Translations under genes and position numbers: made by a program
Assembly (NCBI RefSeq): GCF_001767395.1
Contig: NZ_CP017014.1
Coordinates: forward strand, 2,922,501 to 2,986,500
DNA from: Rhodococcus sp. WMMA185
GTDB taxonomy: Bacteria > Actinomycetota > Actinomycetes > Mycobacteriales > Mycobacteriaceae
Direction: 5' to 3'
Length of the DNA stretch: 64,000 nucleotides
Shown: positions 42,101 through 53,020 of the stretch, piece by piece
How the letters are laid out: the number at the start of each line of letters is the position of its first letter
How positions within the stretch are numbered: the first letter of the stretch is position 1
The notes under the pieces: model-generated
Told to the model about the DNA's origin: nothing
The model's database searches: none
What the model saw: the letters and a program-made list of their open reading frames with translations, nothing else

Positions 42101-45100
42101 GTATCCTCCGTGAGTCCTTCCCGGTCGATCGGGTACGACTCGAACACCGTCGCCGTATCGAATTCGATGTCCTGTCCAGCCACCCGCAGGATGTCGGCCA
42201 GACCGAGGTGGTGGTGGTCGAGCAGAGCGGCTTGCTCCGCTTGTGTCCGATCGAGCAACTGCCCCAGTGTCTCCCGTGGATTCAGCGTGACTCTCACGGG
42301 AACCGTGTTGACGAACAACCCGATCATCGACTCCACGCCTGCCAACTGCGGCGAACGGCCGGACACCGTGCCACCGAAAGTCACGTCCGTTCGAGAGGTC
42401 GCCGCACTCAACACAATCCCCCAGGCGACCTGGGTCATGGTGTTCATGGTGACGTTCCGGTTTCGCGCAAGCGTTGCGAGGTCCGCGGTCAGGGTCTCGG
42501 GCAGCGTGAAGTCCACCTGCAAGGGCAGGGACGAGAGATGTTGCCCCCGAGCCTGCGGCAGGAGCAGTGTCGGACCGTCGGCTCCGGCAAGCGCAGCCGA
42601 CCAGGCCGCACGCGAGGGTGTCGGGTCCGAGCGATCGAGCAAGGCAAGGAAGTCCCGGTAGGGCCGAGGCTTCGGCAGCGAAGGAGCATCCCCCTCCCCA
42701 ATCACATAGAGAGCGAGTAGATCCCGGATTGCCAGCGGCATCGACCATCCATCCAGCAAGGTGTGATGGTTGGTCCACACCAGACGGGCTTCGTCGGGGC
42801 CGGTGAGTACGAGAAGAAACCGCATCAACGGCGCCCTCGATGTGTCGAATGCCTCGGCCCGGTCGGTGAGACGAATCCGGTCGAGTTCGGCAGGGCGCTC
42901 GTTCTCTGGCACACCTGTCAGGTCGAGCACACGGAACGGTAGCTCGACTGCCGCAGGTACCGCCTGCACGAACGTCCCGTCGGCCGCTGGGACGAACGCC
43001 ACCCTGAGGTTCGCGTGCCGATCCAGTAATGCTTGTGCTGCCATGCGCATCCGGACCGGATCGACGGCGCCCTTCAGGTGCAGTTCCACCTGCACCGTGT
43101 ATGCGTCGATCGACGGCTTCGCCATCAGTGCGTGAAAGAGCAACCCCGCTTGCAGGGGAGTGGGTGGCCACACATCGGTCAGCGTCCCGAACTGCTCCTC
43201 CCACCCGTCGAGGTCGCTCTGGGTCACCGCAACGAGAGGAACGTCTGAGGGAGTGAGCCCACCGGCATGTGGACTGCGGGCGTGGAACACCAAGGAGGAC
43301 ACTGCTTCACACCAACAATCGGCGAGACGCTGGACCTCCTGTCTGCATAGCAGGGTGCTCGGGTATCCGAAACTCACCCGGAGTCGTCCTCCCACCACGA
43401 TCGCGTTGACCTCGATGGCGGCGGATGCCGGCATGTCCGGATCCGGTTCGTACGAGAGGTCGCCGAACCCCTCTGCCGGGTTCCACCCGATTTGGGCATC
43501 GTGATTGCTACCGTCCGGAACCTGGCCGAGATAGTTGAAACTGATCTGTCCCGGTTCGGTTCCGGGCAATACCTTCGCGGCGTCGGGATTGAGGTAGCGG
43601 AGCAGTCCGTATCCGATGCCCATGCCGGGCACCGCGCGGAGTTGCTCTTTCACCAGTTTGATTGCCTTACCCATGTGAGAGCCGCCGGCAAGGGCGTCGC
43701 CGAGATCGATGCCATCGAGATCGACACGGACCGGGAAGACCGTCGTGAACCAGCCAACCGTGCGGGACAGGTCGGCGCCCGGCACGATCTGCTGCTCACG
43801 TCCGTGACCTTCGAGTCGGATCAGCATGGACGTCTCCCGAATTCCACGCTCCGCGCGCCAAGCCGACGAGGCCACGGCCAGCGCAGTCAGAAGCACATCG
43901 AGGGCGCCCCCGTGATACATCTGTGCGGCCGTGGTCAGCAGCACCGACGTGTCGCCGGAGGTCGTCTCGACGCTCACATCCTGTAATACGGTCGCCACGT
44001 CCACGCCGGGATCCAGAGGGCGGTCGGTGATCAGCGGGTCGGGCGCCGAGATGATGCTCTGCCAGCGCGCCAGCTCGACCGTCCGCTCACTACGACATGC
44101 TTCTTCTTCCAGGGCGTACGCCCACCTACGCATCGACGTCCCCGTTTCCGGGAGGTCCGCGGCCTGCCCTGCCGAGATCTGCGACCAGGCGGCGGCGAAG
44201 TCGGGCAGCAGAATCCGCCAGGACACGCCGTCCACTGCAAGATGATGAGCCACCACGATCAAGCGACCCGTCGGTGCCGAGTCCCGTGCACTCGGTACCG
44301 GGTCGAGCCAAACGAACTGAACAACGACGCCGTCGAACGGGCGCAACCGCTCGACGGCCGCCTGGTGCTCGGCCGTCACGAGCGCCGAAAGCGCATCGGC
44401 ATCGGCGTCCGCATCGAACACCACCCGGCGGATCATCGACTCGGCATCGCGGTCGGTTGCCGGACGGGTCTCCATCTGCCACCGTCCGTCGGTGGCGCGA
44501 AGCAGTCGCGACCGCAGCATGTCGTGGTGGGCGATCACCGCGGTGGCGGTCGCAGCGAGTGCGTCGAATTCGATTCCACTCGGCAGTTCGACGAGGATGC
44601 TCTGGCTGAACCGTTCGAAGTGTCCTCCCCGCTCGATCAGATACCGAACCACGGGGGTCAGCGGGAACGTCCCGACTCCGCCACCCTCGAATTCGCCCAG
44701 GCGAACCTCGGCGTCACCGTCCGCCGTCTCCGCTGCCGCTGCCAACGCGGCCACCGTCCTGTGTTCGAACACCTGTTGCGGGGTCAACAACAGGCCACGC
44801 GCCTTGGCCCTCGACACCACCCGGATCGACAGGATGCTGTCGCCGCCCAACGCAAAGAACGAGTCGTGCAACCCGACCTTCTCCACACCGAGTACTTCGG
44901 AAAAGACCGACGCCAGCGCTCCCTCTGCCAGTGTCCGCGGCTCCACGTAGGCCTCTGTGGTGGTTTCGGGTGGGGGTAAGGCACCACGATCGACCTTCCC
45001 ACTCACCGTCACCGGCAACTCCTCCAACACCACCACCACCGACGGCACCAAATACCCCGGCAACACCGACCCCGCAAACCCCACCACCACCTCCGGATCC

Positions 45101-47670
45101 ACCACCACACCCCGATCCGGCACCACATACCCCACCAACCGCGACCCCCACGCCACCACCACCGCCCGCGACACCCCCACACACCGAGCCAGAACCGACT
45201 CCACCTCCCCGAGCTCCACCCGCTGCCCCCGCACCTTCACCTGAAAATCACCACGCCCCCAAAACTCCAACACCCCCTCCGACGACCACCGCACCAAATC
45301 CCCCGTCCGATACAACCGCGAACCCGACACCGCAAACGGATTCGCCACAAAACTCGCCGCCGTCAAACCCGGACGATTCCGATACCCCCGCGCCAAACCC
45401 CCACCCCCCACATACAACTCCCCCACCACACCCACCGGCACCGGACGCAACCACCCGTCCAACACCACCACCGACACACCCCGACCCGGACCCCCCACCG
45501 ACACCGCACCCCCCGCCACCAACGGATCGGACACCGTCGCCTGCACCGTCACCTCCGTCGGCCCATACGCATCGAACAACTCCCGACCCGGCGCCCACAC
45601 AGCCACCAACTCCGGCGCACACACCTCACCGGCCACCACCAACACCCGCACACACCCCAACCCCCCAGGCTCGAGCGTCGCCAACACCGACGGCGTCAGA
45701 AAACAATGCGTCACCCCCTCCCCCTCGAGCACCGCCGACAACTGCGCACCCCCCACCACCGACGAGGGCACCACCACCAACCGCGCCCCCACCGAAAACG
45801 CCATCAACCACTCGTACACCGACGCATCAAAACTCGGCGACGACACATGCGACACCCGCGACGACGACGACACCGAAAACCGATCACGCTCCTCCGCAGC
45901 CAAACTCGCCACACCCTCATGCGTGACCACCACACCCTTCGGCGTCCCCGTCGACCCCGACGTATACATCACATACGCCGCATCACAGACCCGCACCGGC
46001 GCAACCCGATCCGAATCCGACACCGGCCCAGCCGACACACCCTCCCCGAAACCCGGCCCATCAACCTCCAACCACTCCACCCCACCCCCGAGCCGGCCAC
46101 CCGACAACGACAACCCCACCACCGCACCCGAATCAGCCACCAACCACTCAACCCGCGCCGCCGGCAACCCCGGATCCACCGGCACGAACGCCGCCCCCGA
46201 CTTCGCCACCGCCCACACCCCCACCACCAACTCCACCGACCTCGGCAACCCCAACGCCACCACCGAACCCGGCCCCACCCCACGAGCAATCAACACCCGC
46301 GCCCACCGAGACGACCACCCATCCAACTCCCCATACGACAACTGAACACCCGCACACGACACCGCCACCGCCAACGGATCCACCCGAGCACCAGCCACCA
46401 ACACCTCCCCCAACGAGCGCCCCACAACACCCACACCCCCACACACCAACCCCACACCACCACCAACATCCAACCCACCCAACACCACACCCGGATCCTC
46501 GATCCCAGCGGCGAGAACACGGGCAAGCTGCTCTGATTCGCCTGGGCGGTCTGCGTCTACAACCCAGCAACCCTCCCCGACTTCGACGGCGAAAAACTCG
46601 ACGTCCGTCGGTGATTTCCATCGATCCATCACGGTGATGCCGCAGTCACCGATCCGGTCGACACCGAGTGGTTCCCGCACTGCTCCCACCACCGACCACG
46701 GAACCGGCTCTGACGCAGGCGCATCCGCAGGAGCGACGAAACGATGCCGACGGGATCGCCGCAGTTGCAGGCCCACCTGCCGCGTCAATGCTTCGAAGGA
46801 CTGGCTCGGTGCGAGGGCAAACCTGACGGGCTCGATTCCTCCTTGCGACCGGTGTCCGAGCACCACGTCATCGACGCCGGTGCGGCGGTGCCAATACACC
46901 GCAAGCGCGGCCAACAGCACAGCGGCAGGCCCACCACCGCTGCGGCGGACCAGTCGGGCTAACGCACTTCGGACCGGAATCTCTACTCGGCGTGCGCTTT
47001 CCCGGTCGGGACCCGAGGCCGGCGATGCCTCCGCTCGAGGCGCCTGTTCGAGCAACTGTGCCCAGTAGTGACGGTCGGCGCTCCACGCGTCACTCTCGCG
47101 GTAGCGCGCATCAGCCGCGAGCTGGACTCCGGGCGCGACGAACGGCGAGGGTTCCACTGGATCCGCAGTTCGATTCGCCCGCTCGGCCCCGTAGATCTCG
47201 GCGGTTCGCCCCACCACTGCATTCATGCCGGGCTCGTCACCGACGAGTCGGTGGTAGCGCTGGAACCAACCGTATCGGGCGTTCGGAAGCCGGAACAGGA
47301 CGTGCGAATACATCGGTCCGGCGAAAGCGTCGAACGGCCGGCTTACCAAGTCCGCGATCAGTGACGCCACCCGGCAACCGAGTGTGATGCCCGGTTCCGC
47401 CGCGTGATCGCTCGATTCGGTCAGGTCGACGATGTCGGGGCCGGTCACAGGTGCGACGCCGGTGATCCTGCCCGGATCCGAACCCTCGAGCACGAAAGTG
47501 TCTTGCAGGCCGGGGTACTCAGTCAGTGCCTGCCGCAGTGCGCGGCAGAAGGCGTCCTCATCGAGCGGACCGTCGAGTTCGAGGTACTGCCCGAAGGAGG
47601 TATCACCCTGCCCAGTGCCGAGCACCGTTCGTTGGTCGTAGGTGAGCGGTAGGAACTCACCCGTAGTCAT
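36115..47670 (-). CDS. terminal NRPS: C(degenerate)-A-PCP-E-C-A-PCP-C-A-PCP-TE
   Basis: A protein of 3851 residues. About 1-390: EntF-like C domain whose HHxxxDG motif reads YHRLVGDE, so the second His is Arg. A1 392-904, PCP1 (LGGDSIL), E about 995-1430 ([23 protein letters not shown]), C2 about 1450-1910 (HHTLLDG), A2 1920-2432, PCP2 (LGGDSLS), C3 about 2530-2960 (HHILADG), A3 about 2970-3460, PCP3 (LGGNSLV), TE about 3565-3840 (GWSLGG, CDHLHM). Pocket codes by eye: A1 DAYFVAAVQK, A2 DAYVVAAVQK, A3 DAFFTAGVQK, none assigned. It should add three residues, epimerise the first and release the product. A1 and A2 are nearly identical. Start overlaps the dehydrogenase gene by 14 nt. Confidence 0.93.
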   Translation of the reverse strand: MTTGEFLPLTYDQRTVLGTGQGDTSFGQYLELDGPLDEDAFCRALRQALTEYPGLQDTFVLEGSDPGRITGVAPVTGPDIVDLTESSDHAAEPGITLGCRVASLIADLVSRPFDAFAGPMYSHVLFRLPNARYGWFQRYHRLVGDEPGMNAVVGRTAEIYGAERANRTADPVEPSPFVAPGVQLAADARYRESDAWSADRHYWAQLLEQAPRAEASPASGPDRESARRVEIPVRSALARLVRRSGGGPAAVLLAALAVYWHRRTGVDDVVLGHRSQGGIEPVRFALAPSQSFEALTRQVGLQLRRSRRHRFVAPADAPASEPVPWSVVGAVREPLGVDRIGDCGITVMDRWKSPTDVEFFAVEVGEGCWVVDADRPGESEQLARVLAAGIEDPGVVLGGLDVGGGVGLVCGGVGVVGRSLGEVLVAGARVDPLAVAVSCAGVQLSYGELDGWSSRWARVLIARGVGPGSVVALGLPRSVELVVGVWAVAKSGAAFVPVDPGLPAARVEWLVADSGAVVGLSLSGGRLGGGVEWLEVDGPGFGEGVSAGPVSDSDRVAPVRVCDAAYVMYTSGSTGTPKGVVVTHEGVASLAAEERDRFSVSSSSRVSHVSSPSFDASVYEWLMAFSVGARLVVVPSSVVGGAQLSAVLEGEGVTHCFLTPSVLATLEPGGLGCVRVLVVAGEVCAPELVAVWAPGRELFDAYGPTEVTVQATVSDPLVAGGAVSVGGPGRGVSVVVLDGWLRPVPVGVVGELYVGGGGLARGYRNRPGLTAASFVANPFAVSGSRLYRTGDLVRWSSEGVLEFWGRGDFQVKVRGQRVELGEVESVLARCVGVSRAVVVAWGSRLVGYVVPDRGVVVDPEVVVGFAGSVLPGYLVPSVVVVLEELPVTVSGKVDRGALPPPETTTEAYVEPRTLAEGALASVFSEVLGVEKVGLHDSFFALGGDSILSIRVVSRAKARGLLLTPQQVFEHRTVAALAAAAETADGDAEVRLGEFEGGGVGTFPLTPVVRYLIERGGHFERFSQSILVELPSGIEFDALAATATAVIAHHDMLRSRLLRATDGRWQMETRPATDRDAESMIRRVVFDADADADALSALVTAEHQAAVERLRPFDGVVVQFVWLDPVPSARDSAPTGRLIVVAHHLAVDGVSWRILLPDFAAAWSQISAGQAADLPETGTSMRRWAYALEEEACRSERTVELARWQSIISAPDPLITDRPLDPGVDVATVLQDVSVETTSGDTSVLLTTAAQMYHGGALDVLLTALAVASSAWRAERGIRETSMLIRLEGHGREQQIVPGADLSRTVGWFTTVFPVRVDLDGIDLGDALAGGSHMGKAIKLVKEQLRAVPGMGIGYGLLRYLNPDAAKVLPGTEPGQISFNYLGQVPDGSNHDAQIGWNPAEGFGDLSYEPDPDMPASAAIEVNAIVVGGRLRVSFGYPSTLLCRQEVQRLADCWCEAVSSLVFHARSPHAGGLTPSDVPLVAVTQSDLDGWEEQFGTLTDVWPPTPLQAGLLFHALMAKPSIDAYTVQVELHLKGAVDPVRMRMAAQALLDRHANLRVAFVPAADGTFVQAVPAAVELPFRVLDLTGVPENERPAELDRIRLTDRAEAFDTSRAPLMRFLLVLTGPDEARLVWTNHHTLLDGWSMPLAIRDLLALYVIGEGDAPSLPKPRPYRDFLALLDRSDPTPSRAAWSAALAGADGPTLLLPQARGQHLSSLPLQVDFTLPETLTADLATLARNRNVTMNTMTQVAWGIVLSAATSRTDVTFGGTVSGRSPQLAGVESMIGLFVNTVPVRVTLNPRETLGQLLDRTQAEQAALLDHHHLGLADILRVAGQDIEFDTATVFESYPIDREGLTEDTDFAGFRVVDVSGADATHYPLSVAFSVGTRLRMTFHYLPDLVDRATVETMAGRITSVFEAMAADPGVVLGGLDVGGGVGLVCGGVGVVGRSLGEVLVAGARVDPLAVAVSCAGVRLSYGELDGWSSRWARVLIARGVGPGSVVALGLPRSVELVVGVWAVAKSGAAFVPVDPGLPAARVEWLVADSGAVVGLSLSGGRLGGGVEWLEVDGPGFGEGVSAGPVSDSDRVAPVRVCDAAYVMYTSGSTGTPKGVVVTHEGVASLAAQQRDRFSVSSSSRVSHVASPSFDASVYEWLMAFSVGARLVVVPSSVVGGAQLSAVLEGEGVTHCVVTPSVLATLEPGGLGCVRVLVVAGEVCAPELVASWAPGRELFDAYGPTEVTVQATVSEPLVAGGVVSVGGPGRGVSVVVLDGWLRPVPVGVVGELYVGGGGLARGYRNRPGLTAASFVANPFAVSGARLYRTGDLVRWSSEGVLEFWGRGDFQVKVRGQRVELGEVESVLARCVGVSRAVVVVWGSRLVGYVVPDWGVVVDPEVVVGFAGSVLPGYLVPSVVVVLEELPVTVSGKVDRGALPPPETTTARFRPPANPTEAVVAEVFGDVLGLDRVGSDDDFFRLGGDSLSATRVVARVDAALDVEVGVHSLFEASTVAAFAERAVDAEARKDRPVLEAAVRPERIPLSLAQTRMWFLNQFDTSSPVHNIVMAFRITGALEIGALRMAVSDVVGRHESLRTRFPMAGGEPMQLILSASESSPDIPVSRVSGETDLQRMLAEAASMGFDVTEQVPLRAAVFEISDDSRALLIVVHHILADGVSMIPLARDVMLAYIARKSGDAPQWRPLTVQYADFAIWQRQVLGSEGDPQSLMSRQLEYWRDALAGLPAALDLPSDRPRTMKRSPDGNRVGFEIDSSLHRRVTELASAHRCTVFMVAHAALAAFLAKISGVEDIAIGTPVAGRGEAALDDVVGMFVNTVVLRTLVCDASPFSELLEQVRGVDLGAYTHSEVPFEKVVEVLDPPRSTAHSPLFQVLLEFQNTQRPDLSLPGVEVHGIDLGTRIARFDLQLTLSEEFGDDGEPERITGGFTYPTDLFDEETVDAMAQQFVRLLEAAVTDPSTRVGDLEILGNRERDELVPMRGRPPVPGRPLPDVLSASAFAVEATALSGNGVTMSYRELDERSNRVARALIDRGAGPDTFVAIGVPRSTEWVLSVWAVAKSGAAFVPVDPELPPARIRGMLEDSGAVLGLTVSEQRNKLPPVVQWLLLDDPDVGKAHSSGRVTDAERVRPLHVEHAAFLLYTSGSTGTPKGVVVTHAGLGNFVAEQRERFAVEPGDRVSHLASPSFDASVFELLLAFGAGATLVIVPPDILGGTDLAQFLRTEQVTHAFFTPTILDSMGTEGIASLRVLTVAGERLPLEVASRWAPGHSVFNGYGPTEVTVQTTVGRMFVPQEPVHIGEPSCGIEVVVLNTWLKPVPVGAVGELYAAGPGLARGYHRRRSATAAAFVANPFGNPGSRLYRTGDLVRWTAVGRLEYVGRNDFQVKIRGQRVELGEIESVLASYDGVRAAAAAVHSGAGDRLVGYVTLEAGMSIDPAEVIRYAGSHLTPYMVPSQLVVLDNLPVGRTGKLDRRALPVPEVVRREFRPPTNAVEEAVVDVFAEILGVARVGVDDGFFELGGNSLVAARVAAELRNRLGTDVLLQWIFRHPTPEGLARRIVDLSATEGEPADDMLAVVVPFRAVGARPALFCVHPAGGLALGYAGLVKYLAPDRPAYGLQLPVLSGGTRFDSIAELARRYAAEIRAVQPRGPYHLLGWSLGGWIAQAVAVELRESGAEVGTLAMMDCYLAEEEDEIGDLEVDALKWLRGLGVEGLGAESEDSADADSSYREQLVETLGRSFGRDSAFASMLLERVNAGLADSKQISVGYEPQVFDGDLLFFRAARFADGEEGPKPSPSVWQPVIAGTVVEHEVPCDHLHMTTPEALAVIGPILERSLASRPNRARDEGPGLP
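40373..41913 (-). repeat. 1541-bp duplicated A-domain DNA, copy in module 2 of the terminal NRPS
   Basis: Nearly identical (about 20 differences by eye, no indels) to 44957-46497, at a constant offset of 4584 bp. It covers residues 1920-2432, exactly the A domain between the C-A and A-PCP linkers. Codons here end mostly in G (GTG, TTG, GGG, CCG, ACG), unlike the C/G mixture of the flanks. Confidence 0.93.
44957..46497 (-). repeat. 1541-bp duplicated A-domain DNA, copy in module 1 of the terminal NRPS
   Basis: Partner of 40373-41913, covering residues 392-904. About a dozen amino-acid differences in 513. Two adjacent ones (FL against VV after VTHC) fall at the substrate-pocket position equivalent to GrsA 278. 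Confidence 0.93.
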
Positions 47671-48499
47671 GGAACCCTCGCCCGGTCTTACGCCCGCAAT
47701 GACCGGCCTCGACCAGAGCGACGAGCGCCGAAGGCGGGCGGTAGTGATCGTCTCCGGTCAACTCGCGCAGCGCGGTCATCGTGTCGCGGACGTTGTCGAG
47801 GCCGATCAGATCTGCGGTGCGCAGCGGTCCCATTGGGTGGCCGAGGCAACCCTCGAACAGGGCATCGACGGTTTCGGCGTCGGCGAGACCAGCGTCCACT
47901 GCGGTCGCCGCCTCACCGATACACAGCATGAGAACGCGATTGAGCACGAAGCCAGGTCTGTCACCGACGACGATGCCGGTCTTGTTCAGCGATTCGACGA
48001 GCGCGAGCGCACGGTCGAGCGACTGCGCAGACGTGCGCGGGCCCCGAACCACCTCGACCGTGTCCTTGAGCGGTGCGGGGTTCATGAAGTGCAGGCCGAC
48101 GACATTCTCAGGCCGTGAGGTGTTCTCCGCGAGCTTGTCCACGGGAATGCCCGACGTGCAGGAGGCCAAGAGGGTGTCGGGTGGACATACTCGACCGAGT
48201 TCGGCGAACACCCTCTCCTTGAGATCGATTCGCTCGGGAACGCACTCGATGACTACATCGGCCTCGGACAGATCGGACATCTGCCCCGTCCAGTTCACCC
48301 GCGCCGCCACATCTCGAGGTTCGGTGCCATCACGTCGGCCGAGAAGTATCGCCAGGCGCAGCGAGTCCCTCGTCCGCGACCGGGCCAGTTCGACCATCTG
48401 AGGATCAGGCTCTACGACGACGACCTCGTGGCCGGCCCTCGCGAGACATTCGGTCACCCCCGCGCCCATCGTTCCTGCCCCGACCACACCCACGTTCAT
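47657..48499 (-). CDS. 3-hydroxyacyl-CoA dehydrogenase of the NRPS-PKS cluster
   Basis: A protein of 280 residues with the NAD-binding motif [21 protein letters not shown], then [52 protein letters not shown] (catalytic His) and [14 protein letters not shown], the full 3-hydroxybutyryl-CoA dehydrogenase pattern. It sits inside the biosynthetic operon: ATG overlaps the PKS-NRPS stop (ATGA) and its stop overlaps the terminal NRPS start by 14 nt. It could reduce the beta-keto group made by the KS module in trans, or help make a hydroxymalonyl/methoxymalonyl-type extender as FkbK/ZmaG relatives do. No FkbH-like partner is in the window. Confidence 0.9.
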   Translation of the reverse strand: MNVGVVGAGTMGAGVTECLARAGHEVVVVEPDPQMVELARSRTRDSLRLAILLGRRDGTEPRDVAARVNWTGQMSDLSEADVVIECVPERIDLKERVFAELGRVCPPDTLLASCTSGIPVDKLAENTSRPENVVGLHFMNPAPLKDTVEVVRGPRTSAQSLDRALALVESLNKTGIVVGDRPGFVLNRVLMLCIGEAATAVDAGLADAETVDALFEGCLGHPMGPLRTADLIGLDNVRDTMTALRELTGDDHYRPPSALVALVEAGHCGRKTGRGFHDYG

Positions 48500-51400
48500 T
48501 GCACCGTCTCCGACGAGTGAGGCGTTAATTGAGCTGCCTTCGAGGAGTGATCGGCCTCGTCTTGCTGAACGTATTCCATCGCTACTTCCTGGGCGGGGAG
48601 GTCCGGGTGAACCGCCAGCTCCGTCACTAATCGACAGAGATCGTCGAGCATCGCTTCGACCGTGCCTTCGTCGAAGAGGTCTGTGGCGTACTCGAGTTCG
48701 AGTGTCGGTCCCGGTGCGGGTGCCGATCCTTGCCCCCGGGTCCGCGAGAGACCGAGTTCGACGGTGGTGCCCGGCGGTTCGCTGACGCTGCGCTCTCCGT
48801 CACAGCGCACCGGGAAGAGCTCCGCCGCCGCACTCACGGTTTCGTCCGAGGACAATTGCCGACGCACGGCCGACACCAACTCGTGGAAGGTGGGTTCGTC
48901 GGACATGTCGACGCTCACCAGCCGCGACCGGGCGCCCGGGGCCGCTGCAGCGGCGACGGTGATCTCGTCCTCGGCGGTATACCAGGCGAGCAGCGTGAGC
49001 CAAGCGGCGAGCAGTTCGGACTCTTCCGGATCGCCATCGAAGGGCCGACTCACCCACCCGGGCACATAGCTGGGCGGTTTCGAACCATTCGACGTTTTTC
49101 GGGGGCGGTCCGCCGGAACCAACGGCGGTGACACCGACAGCGGGCGGAGTGTCGATACCTCGGACGGCTCCTCGAGGAACATAGAAATCGGCTGTGCGTG
49201 AGAAGCGCTCGCGAGTGCCTCGAGGATCCCGAGATACTGCGCGCAGAGCGCCGCTGCGGTCTGCTCTGTGAACAGTTCCGTGCTGAACTCGAGCCCGGAA
49301 GCCATGCCCTCCTCGCCTGCCCGCTCCGTAGTGATGAGTGTGAGATCGAACTTGGCCGTACCGGATGGCACGCCACCGAATGCGATGGCTCCGGGACTCT
49401 CCTGGTCGAACAGCGTTTCGGTGAGTCCGTGTTGCGACTGCCGAGCAGGTAGTTGCTGATGAACATGGCACACGTCGAACAGCGGCGTCCGGCTCATGTC
49501 GCGGTCGCCGGTCAGTGCCGTGACGACACGGTCGAAGGGGATCTCCTGGTGCTCGAGGGCGCCGAGCACCACACTCCGCACACGAGCCAACAGTTCGGTG
49601 ATGGTCGGATCGCCGGACAGATCGGCACGCAGCGCCACAGTGCTGTTGAAGTATCCGATCAAGCTCTCGAGTTCGGGGCGATTCCGCCCCGTCGTCGGGG
49701 TCCCGACAACTAGATCACGCTGGCGACTCCGGCTCGCCATGAGAAGGTAGAAGGCCGAGAGCAGGACCACGAACAGCGACACCGACTCGCGTCGCGCCAC
49801 CGCCCGCAAGCTCTCCGTCAACTCCTGGGAGACCTTGAAGGTGTGGAACGCACCGGTGAAGTTCTTTCGTTCCGGGCGTGGGAAGTCGGTGGGCAACCGC
49901 AACACCGGAACGTCCTGCAAGACCGTTCGCCAGTACTCGAGTTCCGCATCGAGCGACGTACCCGCGAGCAGTTCCCGCTGCCAGAGCGCATAGTCCCAGT
50001 ACTGGAGAGGCAACGGGGCCAGATCTGCCGGCCGACCGGATACCCGCGCCCCGTACAAGGCGGGAATCTCCCCTTCGAAGATCCGCGGCGACCCACCGTC
50101 GTTGACAGAGTGGTGTGAAGTGACCTGTAGTACGTGTTCGTCCGGGCCGAGCTTGATCAACAGCGCCCGAATCAGTGGGTCGGTGGCGAGATCGAACGGC
50201 ACGATCGCGGCCTCGTGCACGAGCACGCGCGCCGCGGCAACGGGGTCCGATTCACCCGACACGTCGGCAGTCCGGAAGAAGTCACCGAGGGACTCCCTGA
50301 TCCGCAGTTCCGGTTCTCCGTCGACCTCAACGTAGTTGGACAGCAGCACCCGGTGCCGATCCGCGAGATCCTCCCACGTGCCGCGCACGGCGGCCGCGTC
50401 GATCGGCCCGTGCAAGTCGGTCACCATCGGCAGGTTGTAGATCGTCGTCGTGGCGTCGAGCTGGTGGTGGAACCACATGCGTGTCTGCCCGTAGGACATC
50501 ACCGGTTGATTTCGCGGTGTGATCGGGGGCAGTCCGCCGGATCGAGACATGCCGTCGCCGAGGAGTTCGGCGAAGTCGGCGACCTTGGGTCGCTCGTAGA
50601 GGTCGATGAGCTTGGGCCGGAACCCGAAACGCTCCGCCACCTTGTCGACCAGTTGCATGGCGATCAATGAGTTTCCGCCAAGATCGAAGTAGTCGTCCTC
50701 ACCGCCGATGTCGGTCTCGCTGTGTAGCAACTCGCGCAGGGTCGCCTGTAACCAATCGAGGCTGTCCTCGGGTGCAGTGGACACGGGAACCGGATTCGAT
50801 TCCGGCGAACGAACTGGCGAACGGGATTCCGGGGGGTGATTCCAATCGGGAGCGTCCGGGAGATCGAACCAGCACCTCGAGTCACGCATGGGGTGCCCGG
50901 GCAGGCGCACCCTCCGGGCGGAGTCGTCGCCCCGATCCACGCATGCCCAGTCCAGATCGACTCCGCACTCGTACAACCGAGCAAGAATCGCAGTAACTGG
51001 CTCGGTGCCATCTGCTGCGTAAACGACCTCCGCATCCGTTCGGTCATCGAGAGCATCGGCGAGCAATCGGCCCAGACGCCCGGTTGGGCTCGGTTCGACG
51101 AAGACGACAGGACCCTCGGCAAGCATGTTCTGCGCGACGGCCACGAGTCGGTCTGCGTCGATGGTGGGGTTCGCCGCCGCGTTGGCTATATCGGCGGCGG
51201 TCACGTCCGAGAGCGTGCCCAGCAGATAGCGCGCGGCGTAGCGGGAAACCCCTGCGCTGAGGACGGCAGTCACCCCGACGCCCGCGGCGAGCAGTTCCCG
51301 ATGGGCCGCGACCTGACCTGCAAGGAGGTCCACCTCATCACCGGAGGCTGGAAGTTCGGGTGGCAACGCTCGACCGCGTAGCCGCGATGGCATCGGGTCC

Positions 51401-52986
51401 GGCGACAGCAGCAACGCCACAGACGGGGTGTGCCGAACTCCGGCATCCGAAAGCTCTTCGCGCCCTTCGAGTTCTTTGGCTCGCGTACGGAGAGAATCCG
51501 AAAGTTCGATGCTATTGCGTGCCCGGACCGCCACCCGATGTTCATAGTGCGGGCGACCACGGTTGAGGGTGAACACGACATCGTCGAGGTCCAGACCGCG
51601 TACAGCCGTCGACAGGTCGGCACACAGAGTAGCCAGCGCGCCAGGGCTCTTTGCCGACACCCCGACCAGTCGTGCCACGTCGAGGTGTTGGGTTCGAGAC
51701 ACCGGGTCGGGGCGTGGCGGTTGCTCGACCACACAGTGCGCGTTGATGCCGCCGAGGCTGAACGAGCTCACTCCCGCTCGTCGTGGACCGCTCTCGTCGC
51801 ACCACGTCCGCGCCTGCGTGACCACCTCGATACCACTGCCCGCGAGATCGACCCCGCCGGTGGCCTGCTCGAAGTGCAACGACGGATACAGCTCACCGTG
51901 CTCGACTCCGACGATGGCCTTGACCAGACCGGTCACCCCGGCAGCGTGGTCCAGATGACCGATATTGGTCTTCACCGAACCGATGGGGAGCACGCCCGAC
52001 CTACTCTCGAACGCTGTCGCGATCGCCTCGAGTTCGACAGCATCTCCCAGCGGCGTGCCCGACCCATGAGCTTCGAGATATCCGGCATTGCTTGGCTCGA
52101 GCCCCGCATTCCGCCAGGCCCGGGAAATGACCGCCACCTGCGCCCGGGCACTCGGTGAACTGATCGTGGCCGTCGAGTGGCCACTCGACACCGTTGCTGT
52201 TCCGCGGATCACGGCGTGCACGGGAACTCGATCGGCCCGGGCGCGTGCCATCGTGGTGAGGAGAAGAGCCGCTCCACCCTCGCCCACTGCAGTACCGTCC
52301 GCGTTCGCATCGAACGCCCGACAACGCCCGCCAGGTGACATCAGTTCCTCGGAGCCGGGTCCCATATCCGCGCGGACTCCGTTCACACGCAAGCTGATAC
52401 CGCCCGCGAGGGCGAAGTCGGCGTCGCCGGAACGCAACTCCCGGCAGGCGTGATGCACGGCGATGAGTGACCCGTTGCAGCCCGAGTCGACGGCGTAGCA
52501 GGGCCCGGTGAGCCCGAGGTGATACGCGATCCGCGCCGGCACAGCGAACGGGACGTTGCCCAGTGTGCTCAGCACACCCGGTTCCGCCCAGATCGCGGGG
52601 TAAGTCGAGGCCGGACCGCTGAACACCACAGCTGTCGAACTGTCGGCAAAATCCGCGGTCGAGTATCCGGCATCCTCGACTGCCTGGTGCGCGAGGACCA
52701 ATGCCAGTCGCTGCTGCGGGTCGATCAACGACGCTTCTCTTTTGGACAGGGTGAAGAAGGAGTAGTCGAATGTGGCGATGTCCTCGACGAACCCCATGGG
52801 CCGGTAGTCCGATGGCTGACCGAGCCCGGTCGCCTTCGCCCGGGTTCGCGAGAGGGGCCGCACCGAGTCCCGGCCTGCGGAAAGGTTGGTGCGGAACTCC
52901 TCCAGGTTCGAGGCCTCGGGGTAGCGCACGGCCATACCAACCACTGCGATGTCGTCGTCGTTCAGTGCGCGAAGTCGCGTCGTCAA
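48496..52986 (-). CDS. PKS-NRPS hybrid: KS-(degenerate AT)-carrier-C-(C-lobe remnant)
   Basis: A protein of about 1496 residues from a TTG at 52986 with GGGAGG five bases upstream; the frame extends further but into the previous gene. KS about 12-420 with all catalytic residues (Cys in VDSGCNGSL, His in EAHGSGT and NIGHLDHAAG). Residues about 440-700 resemble a shrunken KS-AT linker/AT: VFTLNRGRPHYEHRVAV, then VLSAGVSRYAA where GHSxG is expected, so no active Ser. Carrier domain near 770 (LGGNSLIA). C domain about 830-1240 (TSHHSVNDGG). A further half-C lobe about 1315-1465. No A domain. It should add one malonyl-type unit, loaded in trans, then pass the chain on. Confidence 0.88.
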   Translation of the reverse strand: MTTRLRALNDDDIAVVGMAVRYPEASNLEEFRTNLSAGRDSVRPLSRTRAKATGLGQPSDYRPMGFVEDIATFDYSFFTLSKREASLIDPQQRLALVLAHQAVEDAGYSTADFADSSTAVVFSGPASTYPAIWAEPGVLSTLGNVPFAVPARIAYHLGLTGPCYAVDSGCNGSLIAVHHACRELRSGDADFALAGGISLRVNGVRADMGPGSEELMSPGGRCRAFDANADGTAVGEGGAALLLTTMARARADRVPVHAVIRGTATVSSGHSTATISSPSARAQVAVISRAWRNAGLEPSNAGYLEAHGSGTPLGDAVELEAIATAFESRSGVLPIGSVKTNIGHLDHAAGVTGLVKAIVGVEHGELYPSLHFEQATGGVDLAGSGIEVVTQARTWCDESGPRRAGVSSFSLGGINAHCVVEQPPRPDPVSRTQHLDVARLVGVSAKSPGALATLCADLSTAVRGLDLDDVVFTLNRGRPHYEHRVAVRARNSIELSDSLRTRAKELEGREELSDAGVRHTPSVALLLSPDPMPSRLRGRALPPELPASGDEVDLLAGQVAAHRELLAAGVGVTAVLSAGVSRYAARYLLGTLSDVTAADIANAAANPTIDADRLVAVAQNMLAEGPVVFVEPSPTGRLGRLLADALDDRTDAEVVYAADGTEPVTAILARLYECGVDLDWACVDRGDDSARRVRLPGHPMRDSRCWFDLPDAPDWNHPPESRSPVRSPESNPVPVSTAPEDSLDWLQATLRELLHSETDIGGEDDYFDLGGNSLIAMQLVDKVAERFGFRPKLIDLYERPKVADFAELLGDGMSRSGGLPPITPRNQPVMSYGQTRMWFHHQLDATTTIYNLPMVTDLHGPIDAAAVRGTWEDLADRHRVLLSNYVEVDGEPELRIRESLGDFFRTADVSGESDPVAAARVLVHEAAIVPFDLATDPLIRALLIKLGPDEHVLQVTSHHSVNDGGSPRIFEGEIPALYGARVSGRPADLAPLPLQYWDYALWQRELLAGTSLDAELEYWRTVLQDVPVLRLPTDFPRPERKNFTGAFHTFKVSQELTESLRAVARRESVSLFVVLLSAFYLLMASRSRQRDLVVGTPTTGRNRPELESLIGYFNSTVALRADLSGDPTITELLARVRSVVLGALEHQEIPFDRVVTALTGDRDMSRTPLFDVCHVHQQLPARQSQHGLTETLFDQESPGAIAFGGVPSGTAKFDLTLITTERAGEEGMASGLEFSTELFTEQTAAALCAQYLGILEALASASHAQPISMFLEEPSEVSTLRPLSVSPPLVPADRPRKTSNGSKPPSYVPGWVSRPFDGDPEESELLAAWLTLLAWYTAEDEITVAAAAAPGARSRLVSVDMSDEPTFHELVSAVRRQLSSDETVSAAAELFPVRCDGERSVSEPPGTTVELGLSRTRGQGSAPAPGPTLELEYATDLFDEGTVEAMLDDLCRLVTELAVHPDLPAQEVAMEYVQQDEADHSSKAAQLTPHSSETVQ

Positions 52987-53020
52987 GATTGCCTCCCAAT
53001 CAAGATGCCTCCAAGGGGGG

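Noticed and set aside
41564..43204. A 546-codon minus-strand frame overlapping the terminal NRPS
   Set aside because: Lies in another register of the NRPS gene; its translation is Arg/Gly/Trp-rich and unlike a protein family, while the NRPS frame shows clear C and A motifs.
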